The notes under the pieces were generated by a model. The model was not told the origin of the DNA. It did no database searches and saw nothing but the letters and a program-made list of their open reading frames with translations. 6,738 bases of DNA from Eubacterium sp. (lineage in GTDB: Bacteria > Bacillota > Clostridia > Lachnospirales > Lachnospiraceae), in the NCBI GenBank assembly GCA_020844525.1, contig JAJGAH010000139.1, positions 1 through 6,738 on the forward strand, in the 5' to 3' direction. Numbering within the stretch: position 1 is the first letter of the stretch; every line of letters begins with the position of its first letter. Made by a program: the position numbers and the translations under genes. Positions 1 to 4,590 of this stretch are shown one piece after another.

Positions 1-222
1 GATCTGCGCATCTTCCTGCCCCTCTTCTCCTGCTTCTCCCGCAGAGACTGAGGAGCTTACTCCTTCCTCTGACAACCGGTCCGGCTGTTGTAATGCGCCT
101 GAATCTGTCTTTACCGATATGTTTTCTTCAGATGACAGACTAATCTTCTCACCCTCAAAAGAACTCCCGCAGCCTGCCAGGGACAAGGTGCATAGCACTA
201 AAATAATAAACAGTTTTCTCAC
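1..222 (-). CDS. Lipoprotein, N-terminal part (cut by window edge)
   Basis: Only the first 74 codons are in the window. The protein begins MRKLFIILVLCTLSLAGCGS: a short basic n-region, a hydrophobic stretch of about 11 residues and a lipobox LAGC. It should therefore be exported, cleaved before Cys18 and anchored by lipid to the outer face of the membrane. Residues 19-74 are rich in Ser, Glu and Gly with no recognisable domain, which fits a flexible tether before a folded domain outside the window. The GTG start at 222 is chosen because AGAGGTG lies 5 bases upstream and the lipoprotein signal follows at once. The GTG overlaps the kinase stop codon (GTGA), so the two are probably translationally coupled. 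In related YesN/YesM loci of Clostridia the third gene is often a sugar-binding protein, so a ligand-binding role is a reasonable guess. The visible part cannot show it. Confidence 0.85.
   Translation of the reverse strand, partial: MRKLFIILVLCTLSLAGCGSSFEGEKISLSSEENISVKTDSGALQQPDRLSEEGVSSSVSAGEAGEEGQEDAQI
169..180 (-). other. Lipobox (LAGC) of the lipoprotein
   Basis: Codons 15-18 read Leu-Ala-Gly-Cys after the hydrophobic core. This matches the consensus for signal peptidase II cleavage with lipid attachment to Cys18. Confidence 0.85.
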
Positions 223-2075
223 AATGACACCTCTTTATTCTCTTCTACGCACGGAATACAAATTCTGGCTTCTGTTCCCTTTCCGACCTCCGAACGATAG
301 GAAACACCGTAATCCTTTCCGTACTCCAGCTGAATCCGTTCATTCACATTGAAAACACCTATGCCATTTCCCTTTCCCTTCGGTTTGTCATGGAAGCTCC
401 TTTCAGTCAGAATACTGGCACAGGTTTTCTCGTCCATCCCAAGTCCATCGTCCCTGACCAGAAAGACAAGATCCTTTCCCTCACGAAAAGCCCTGACATC
501 CAGGTGGCACTTTCCTTCCTTTTCCTTGATCCCATGATAAATACTGTTTTCCACCAGTGGCTGTACGATCAGCTTGATCGTTAAAAGCTGCCTGACATCC
601 TCCGCTGTCTCAACGCTGTAATCAAACTTGTCTTGATAACGCATAGACTGGATAACCAGATAATTTCTTACCTGCTCCATCTCATCTGCTACAGGAATAA
701 ATTCCCTACCCCGGCTTAGAGAAATCCGCATCAGTTTTGCGAGGGCCTCTGTCATGGGAACGACATTAGGATCCTGAAGCTCCGCCATCCAGATGATGGA
801 ATCCAGTGTATTATAAATGAAATGCGGATTAATCTGTGCCTGTAATGCCTGCAGCTCATACTGCCTCTTCTTTTTCTGTTCCTCCATCAACTGCGCAGAC
901 AAATGATTAATTCTGTTTGTCATGCGGTTAAAGTTGTAAACCAGCATGCCCAACTCATCCTGTGTGTCGACTGGCAGTGCAGGCATGTCATTATCCAGTG
1001 TGACCATGTTCATGTGTCTCTGCAGTTCCACAATCGGATTGACAATTCGATTCAGCAGGCTGTTCAGCAAAATCAAAATTGCTGCAAAAATCAACAGCAC
1101 GACAATCTCTATCGTAAGAGATGATCCACGTGCGTCTCTTACGATCTCCGCATGTGGCTGTAAATCGACGATAGTCCATCCTGCCATAGGAATATCTGTC
1201 ATTACAATATGATATTGAGTCCCACACAGCTCTGTCTGATGGAAGCCATTTTTCCATCGTCCATTCTGAAGACATGTCTGCAGGGCAGCCAGCATTTTTT
1301 CATTTAATAAATTATTTCCCGAATGCTTTTCATAGATCAGCTTTCCTTCTTGATTCAGAAGGCCGATATGCTCATAATCCTCAATCGTGATATTGTCCAT
1401 GAACTCTGCTATCTTGTTCAGATTAAAATCCACCCGCACCACACCGAGAAAGGAGCCATCATCCGAATCACGAATCATGCTGCTAAGGATCAGATTACTG
1501 CCCTTCTTAGTAGTACTTCCGGACCTTCTGATATCCTCTGGTCCGCAGAAATACACATCTCCATAGCCTGCCACTGCATTTCTGTACCATCCATCCCTTA
1601 CCGATATCTCATCATCCTGCTCATCGGGATAAATTGTCTTGGCAAGCAGCTGCCTGTTTTTGCCAAAAATGCGAATAGATGTTGTATCCGAACGTTCCTG
1701 TAATGTTGTTTCTATTGTAGAAGAAAACATTTCATATCGATGAAGATTTTCCGCGTCCTTGGGAATGCTCTCCTGCTTTCCCTGTTTGATCGCATCCTTC
1801 AAATACTCCTGAATATAGTAGTTATAATTGCATTCATTTGGAATAAGAGAAAGTTCATCCAGATAAGATGTCAGGTTTGCTTCGGTATTTCCTACCAGGT
1901 CCTGCGCATGTTTTACACTCATATATGTAGACCGCCGCAAGGCATTCTGGTAGATCAGTATGGAGATCAATACCGTAAAAGGCACAATAACAGCGGTCAG
2001 AAAGAGCAGTATTTTTCCCTTAATCCCAAGTCTTGATCTTCTTACTGCCCTGTTGTCTCTGTCTATTCTCTTCAT
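219..2075 (-). CDS. YesM-like sensor histidine kinase (Cache extracellular domain, HAMP, His_kinase/HATPase)
   Basis: A 618-residue membrane sensor kinase of the LytS/YesM type. It should autophosphorylate on His and pass the phosphate to the regulator encoded just upstream. Numbering from MKRIDRD, it has a membrane helix at about 20-42, an extracellular region at about 43-318, a second helix at about 320-341 and a HAMP linker at about 342-394. The extracellular region has Cache-like pieces (DGWYRNAVAGYGDVYF, then GVVRVDFNLNKIAEF). The kinase core carries the phosphoacceptor motif QINPHFIYNTLD (His418), the N box QPLVENSIYHG (Asn510), the G1 box RDDGLGMD and the G2 box GNGIGVFNVNER. All key residues are present. 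The frame is open 20 codons further upstream, but ATG at 2075 is preferred: it overlaps the regulator stop as ATGA, follows GGGGAGTGGG by 10 bases, and the upstream residues look like out-of-frame regulator sequence. The ligand is unknown; sugars or peptides are usual for this family. Confidence 0.93.
   Translation of the reverse strand: MKRIDRDNRAVRRSRLGIKGKILLFLTAVIVPFTVLISILIYQNALRRSTYMSVKHAQDLVGNTEANLTSYLDELSLIPNECNYNYYIQEYLKDAIKQGKQESIPKDAENLHRYEMFSSTIETTLQERSDTTSIRIFGKNRQLLAKTIYPDEQDDEISVRDGWYRNAVAGYGDVYFCGPEDIRRSGSTTKKGSNLILSSMIRDSDDGSFLGVVRVDFNLNKIAEFMDNITIEDYEHIGLLNQEGKLIYEKHSGNNLLNEKMLAALQTCLQNGRWKNGFHQTELCGTQYHIVMTDIPMAGWTIVDLQPHAEIVRDARGSSLTIEIVVLLIFAAILILLNSLLNRIVNPIVELQRHMNMVTLDNDMPALPVDTQDELGMLVYNFNRMTNRINHLSAQLMEEQKKKRQYELQALQAQINPHFIYNTLDSIIWMAELQDPNVVPMTEALAKLMRISLSRGREFIPVADEMEQVRNYLVIQSMRYQDKFDYSVETAEDVRQLLTIKLIVQPLVENSIYHGIKEKEGKCHLDVRAFREGKDLVFLVRDDGLGMDEKTCASILTERSFHDKPKGKGNGIGVFNVNERIQLEYGKDYGVSYRSEVGKGTEARICIPCVEENKEVSL
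228..234 (-). promoter_or_regulatory. Ribosome binding site of the lipoprotein gene
   Basis: AGAGGTG lies inside the last codons of the kinase gene, 5 bases before GTG at 222. It decides the start: there is no in-frame ATG nearby, and the GTG gives a complete lipoprotein signal peptide. Confidence 0.6.
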
Positions 2076-2407
2076 GACATATATGCCCACTCCCCGTGAT
2101 CTGCATGTTTTTCTTTGTCTATATCCTGTCCACATGCTCCCTGTTGACGGTTTCGGAATTCAGAAGGTGACATTCCTGTATATTTCTTGAAAGAAACGCT
2201 GAAATAATGCGTATTATCAAAACCAATCGCATCCGCAATCTCATAGGTACGCTTGTCTGTCTGCTGAAGCAGCTCCATTGCCTTCTGCATACGGACATCT
2301 GTCAGATACTTCACGAAGTTTGTACCGGTTTCCTTTTTGAAAAGCGCACTCAGATACCCTGTACTGACCGAAACAGCCTCCGCCGCCTTACCCAGCGAGA
2401 ATTCCAC
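2072..2407 (-). CDS. Response regulator, C-terminal part: AraC-type DNA-binding domain
   Basis: This frame carries nearly the whole AraC/XylS DNA-binding domain. The first helix-turn-helix is KAAEAVSVSTGYLSALFKKE, the linker helix is NFVKYLTDVRMQKAMELL, and the second helix-turn-helix is YEIADAIGFDNTHYFSVSFK, followed by the family ending TGMSPSEFR. About 25 further residues, basic and acidic, end in AYMS. The only possible separate start is GTG at 2407, in the cluster TGATGTG that also contains the stop of the preceding frame. It has no good ribosome binding site: AAGGA is about 20 bases away, and only GAGA is near. A protein starting there would lack the first helix of the domain. It is therefore better read as the displaced end of the regulator. 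Its TGA overlaps the kinase ATG (ATGA). Confidence 0.75.
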   Translation of the reverse strand: MEFSLGKAAEAVSVSTGYLSALFKKETGTNFVKYLTDVRMQKAMELLQQTDKRTYEIADAIGFDNTHYFSVSFKKYTGMSPSEFRNRQQGACGQDIDKEKHADHGEWAYMS

Positions 2408-2408
2408 A

Positions 2409-3731
2409 TCAATTTTTCTCTACACATTCCTTCACTTTGAGAATCAGGGCGTGGCTGCTGGTCTTTTCAGCCTTGTGATATTCCTCAGAAACCGCCAGCG
2501 CTGTATGTTGAATCTGGTCCATCATATCTTCCAGAGATGACATCTGTGAGATCTCGCTGTACAGCTGCATACATTGACTGATCATTCCAGCTGATACCTC
2601 GGGCATCTCGGAAATATCCTTCAGAATATCTGTTACAATTTCGGAAAGCACAATCCTGACATTGTTTCCAGATAACTTTTCCTCATTCTGTATATATTTG
2701 CGAACTTCCTGAACCGCCCCGCAGATTGCTTCTCTGTCTCCAAAACGGATCGCATGGAGCAGTACCTTAACGTCTTCAGCCGGATAATTGAACACACCCG
2801 GCTGAAGCATTCGGTCCCCAATGTCATAAACCACATTATTTCCGAGAGAAAACCGGAACTCACAGGCTCTTCTTGCCGCATAGAAGGAAGATGGAAGCTG
2901 TTCAACGCCCTCTGCAAGTGTGCCTATTCCTCCTGTCGCTTTTACATGAATTGTCAGGTCCAGTGCCTTCAGAATCACTTCCATGGTCTGATATACAATG
3001 TCCTTGGGTTCATCCCCAAGCACATCGCAATGAAACAGGATAACCAGCTTTTTATAAGAATTCGGCGCAAAAATATTATGACGATTTCCTATGCAGTCAT
3101 GGACAATATTCTTGCAAGAAAACATATACAAAGGAATATCCTCATCCGGAATGGAATCAAGCTCCAGATTCAGGACTGCGACAATATACTGCTTCGATGA
3201 AAAATCCAATCCGACGGAAGCGCCCTGACGGACTAGCTGGTTCTTATCTCCATGCTTCATGCATACAATCTCATTCAGATAGCGTTCCTGTACAATCGGC
3301 ATATGATTCCGGAGCTGTGCGCGCATCTCATTGAAATATTGCTGCTTTTCATCCTGCTTCCGAATCCCTGTGATAATTTCACTCATTTTGGCAAACAGTG
3401 TTTTTGCTCCCATCGGTTTCAGAATGTAGGAACAAACCCCCAGGTCCACGCTCTGCCTAGCATATTCGAAATCTTCATGACCGCTGGCAATGACAACCTG
3501 AATTTTGGGAAACTCCGAATGCAGTTCTTTTGCAAGGGCAATGCCGTCCATAAAGGGCATGACAATATCTGTCAGCACCAGATCAATCTGGTTGTTTCGT
3601 ACAATATCCAGCGCTTCCTTTCCATTACCTGCCTCATAAATGCGGTCAACACCAAGTTCCTTCCAGTTAAGTATTTTCGAAATTCCTCTTCTGATCAGAG
3701 GCTCATCATCAACAATCAGCAGCGAATACAT
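2409..3731 (-). CDS. Response regulator, N-terminal part: receiver and middle domain
   Basis: This 440-residue frame starts MYSLLIVDDEPLIRRG and is a CheY-like receiver to about residue 120. Asp8/Asp9 form the acidic pocket, Asp55 in LVLTDIVMP is the expected phosphoacceptor, Ser83 in VVIASGHED is the switch residue, and Lys105 in YILKP is the conserved lysine. Residues of about 121-420 form the variable middle region usual in YesN-like proteins (for example RYLNEIVCMKHGD and SFYAARRACEFRFSLGN). The start at 3731 is supported by AGAGGGAGGG 4 bases upstream. The frame ends in ILKVKECVEKN, the first helix of an AraC-type domain, and then stops. That is an unnatural place for a protein to end, which shows it is a truncated part of the longer regulator. 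It is the first gene of the operon. Confidence 0.85.
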   Translation of the reverse strand: MYSLLIVDDEPLIRRGISKILNWKELGVDRIYEAGNGKEALDIVRNNQIDLVLTDIVMPFMDGIALAKELHSEFPKIQVVIASGHEDFEYARQSVDLGVCSYILKPMGAKTLFAKMSEIITGIRKQDEKQQYFNEMRAQLRNHMPIVQERYLNEIVCMKHGDKNQLVRQGASVGLDFSSKQYIVAVLNLELDSIPDEDIPLYMFSCKNIVHDCIGNRHNIFAPNSYKKLVILFHCDVLGDEPKDIVYQTMEVILKALDLTIHVKATGGIGTLAEGVEQLPSSFYAARRACEFRFSLGNNVVYDIGDRMLQPGVFNYPAEDVKVLLHAIRFGDREAICGAVQEVRKYIQNEEKLSGNNVRIVLSEIVTDILKDISEMPEVSAGMISQCMQLYSEISQMSSLEDMMDQIQHTALAVSEEYHKAEKTSSHALILKVKECVEKN

Positions 3732-3735
3732 CTGT

Positions 3736-3745
3736 CCCTCCCTCT
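3736..3745 (-). promoter_or_regulatory. Strong ribosome binding site of the response regulator
   Basis: AGAGGGAGGG lies 4 bases before ATG at 3731 and fixes that start. It is the strongest Shine-Dalgarno sequence in the operon, as expected for its first gene. Confidence 0.75.
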
Positions 3746-3792
3746 ATCAGAGTTTCCGTGTATTTTTACTTAAATACGCACAGAAATCGCAT

Positions 3793-3820
3793 CTTATATA
3801 TACATAATATCTAATTTCAA
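3793..3820 (-). promoter_or_regulatory. Candidate sigma-A promoter of the regulator-kinase-lipoprotein operon
   Basis: On the minus strand TTGAAA (3820-3815) and TATAAG (3798-3793) are separated by 16 bases; each matches the vegetative consensus at 5 of 6 positions. Transcription would start near 3786, giving a leader of about 55 bases. The leader contains a small inverted repeat, GTATTT/AAATAC with a 6-base loop, at 3760-3777. No catabolite-repression (cre) box is evident to me. Read by eye only. Confidence 0.5.
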
Positions 3821-3850
3821 CCCGAATTCCATGCAGTTTTTGGGAATAAG

Positions 3851-3878
3851 ATTGTATGTTTATGAAGCTTGAAGGCAA
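3851..3878 (-). promoter_or_regulatory. Second, weaker candidate promoter with an inverted repeat over its -35
   Basis: TTGCCT (3878-3873) and TACAAT (3856-3851) are 16 bases apart, matching the consensus at 4 and 5 of 6 positions. A perfect dyad CAACC-G-GGTTG at 3876-3886 touches the -35 box, where a repressor or activator could act. The sequence is suggestive only and may be chance. Confidence 0.25.
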
Positions 3879-3913
3879 CCGGGTTGTCCATGTTGTCAAG
3901 TGCTGTTTCAGAC

Positions 3914-3968
3914 AAAAAATAAAAAAAGAAGAGCAGAGGGATAATCAACGCTACCCTTCTGCCCTCTC
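3914..3968 (-). terminator. Rho-independent terminator after the helix-turn-helix membrane protein gene
   Basis: About 60 bases after the stop at 4030, the transcript can fold an imperfect GC-containing stem. GAGAGGGCAGAAGGGTA (3968-3952) pairs with TATCCCTCTGCTCTTC (3943-3928) around an 8-base loop, with a few mismatches or bulges. It is followed by a T-rich run of two T blocks broken by a single A (to 3914). The orientation fits ending the transcript of the gene at 4030-4488 and isolating the downstream operon. Confidence 0.7.
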
Positions 3969-4029
3969 GCATTATCAACAAAGTCAAGTCCATGTGAATT
4001 TTCATATGCTGTGTTTTCATATGTCATTT

Positions 4030-4488
4030 TTACTTTTCTGATTTTCCGCTTTCACTGCTCTTTCCCTGTGCATGAGCACCCAGGGAAGCAGAAAGCACGG
4101 CGACTGAGAATCCCATGGCGATCCAGGGCAGTGCAGCCTCATAGAACTCCCGTGCGGGTCCTCCCACAATCATACAGACTACCTCCACAGCTATCAGGAT
4201 CCCGCATACAATTGCGATCACACGGATCAGTCTTTGATTTTCTGCGCTCCTGCGCTCGTCCTCCCTGATTTTTTTCTCCATACCAGTGTCTCCTTTCAGC
4301 AGCACATCCAGACTCAGCTGATAGAGGTCACTTAATTTCAGAACGCTCAGGATATCCGGCAGAGACTTACCCGTCTCCCAGTGGGAAAGTGTCACCCTTG
4401 AAACCTGAATTTTCTCTGCCACCTCTTCCTGTGTCATGCCGGAACGGTTTCTGGCAGCCTTCAGGATTTCTTCGATATTATTCTCCAT
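4030..4488 (-). CDS. Cro/CI-type (XRE) helix-turn-helix protein with two C-terminal membrane helices
   Basis: A 152-residue protein. Residues 5-60 are a classic XRE DNA-binding domain: ILKAARNRSGMTQEEVAEKI, then VSRVTLSHWETGKSLPDILS with the typical TLSHWETGKSLP recognition helix and turn, then LYQLSLDVLLKGD. Residues 70-86 are charged and probably helical. Two hydrophobic segments follow, at about 87-109 (LIRVIAIVCGILIAVEVVCM) and 115-137, and a short Ser/Gly/Lys tail. It should be a membrane-tethered transcription regulator, a layout common in Firmicutes; its target genes are not evident. ATG at 4488 is chosen over ATG at 4500 because GGAGGT (4498-4493) sits 4 bases before it and overlaps the upstream ATG. 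It stands alone, 102 bases after the EAL protein gene and ahead of a terminator. Confidence 0.9.
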   Translation of the reverse strand: MENNIEEILKAARNRSGMTQEEVAEKIQVSRVTLSHWETGKSLPDILSVLKLSDLYQLSLDVLLKGDTGMEKKIREDERRSAENQRLIRVIAIVCGILIAVEVVCMIVGGPAREFYEAALPWIAMGFSVAVLSASLGAHAQGKSSESGKSEK

Positions 4489-4492
4489 GATG

Positions 4493-4498
4493 ACCTCC
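4493..4498 (-). promoter_or_regulatory. Ribosome binding site that decides the XRE protein start
   Basis: A perfect GGAGGT lies 4 bases before ATG at 4488. The in-frame ATG at 4500 runs into this motif, so a start there would bury the signal inside the coding sequence. Confidence 0.8.
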
Positions 4499-4506
4499 AT
4501 CTGAAA

Positions 4507-4537
4507 AGAGCATATACGGTTCCCACAGTTCTGTCGA
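4507..4537 (-). promoter_or_regulatory. Weak candidate promoter for the XRE gene
   Basis: TCGACA (5 of 6 to the -35 consensus) and TATATG (4 of 6 to the -10) lie 15 bases apart on the minus strand. They would give a very short leader just ahead of GGAGGT. The spacing is short and the match modest; read-through from the upstream gene is an alternative. Confidence 0.3.
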
Positions 4538-4552
4538 TAAACACACCGCTAC

Positions 4553-4564
4553 AAAACCGGTTTT
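4553..4564 (-). repeat. 12-base perfect palindrome AAAACCGGTTTT between the EAL protein and XRE genes
   Basis: AAAACCGGTTTT is its own reverse complement and lies 65 bases before the XRE start, near the weak promoter. XRE-family regulators bind dyads, so it could be an operator, possibly for autoregulation. With no loop it is not a terminator hairpin. Function is unproven. Confidence 0.4.
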
Positions 4565-4590
4565 TCCCTGTAAAAAAAGGTTTACACCAC

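Larger units (their letters stand above)
2072..3731 (-). pseudogene. YesN-like AraC-type response regulator, split by a frameshift
   Basis: Two adjacent open frames encode consecutive parts of one protein: receiver plus middle region (3731-2409) and AraC-type DNA-binding domain (2407-2072). Together they give about 551 residues, a normal length for YesN-like regulators. The break falls after VKECVEKN, the first helix of the AraC domain, where the frame meets TGA at 2411-2409. The next frame reads GAT GTG GAA TTC TCG CTG and continues the domain without loss. Restoring the frame needs one base removed or two (or five) added; adding five gives the spacing usual in the family (N-x-x-D-x-x-F-S-L). 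The intact kinase and preserved overlaps suggest a recent lesion or a sequence error. If real, the regulator would lose DNA binding unless the C-terminal part is made separately. Confidence 0.75.

Noticed and set aside
2409..2417. Programmed frameshift at AAAAATTGA
   Set aside because: The classic -1 slip gives the wrong frame. The needed +1 slip at AAA is possible by pairing, but there is no stimulatory Shine-Dalgarno, rare codon or evident structure, so I do not call it recoding.
2754..3773. Plus-strand open frames of 148 and 173 codons opposite the response regulator
   Set aside because: The minus strand here encodes a clear receiver and middle domain. These frames are shadows with no family resemblance.
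3817..4020. Minus-strand open frame of 67 codons with a hydrophobic stretch between the XRE gene and the operon
   Set aside because: It runs straight through the predicted terminator; its Phe-rich segment is just the T-tract read as codons, and there is no ribosome binding site.
4561..4590. Terminator just after the EAL protein gene (TGTAAA/TTTACA hairpin)
   Set aside because: The stem is only six AT-rich pairs and no T-tract follows, so it does not look like an effective terminator.
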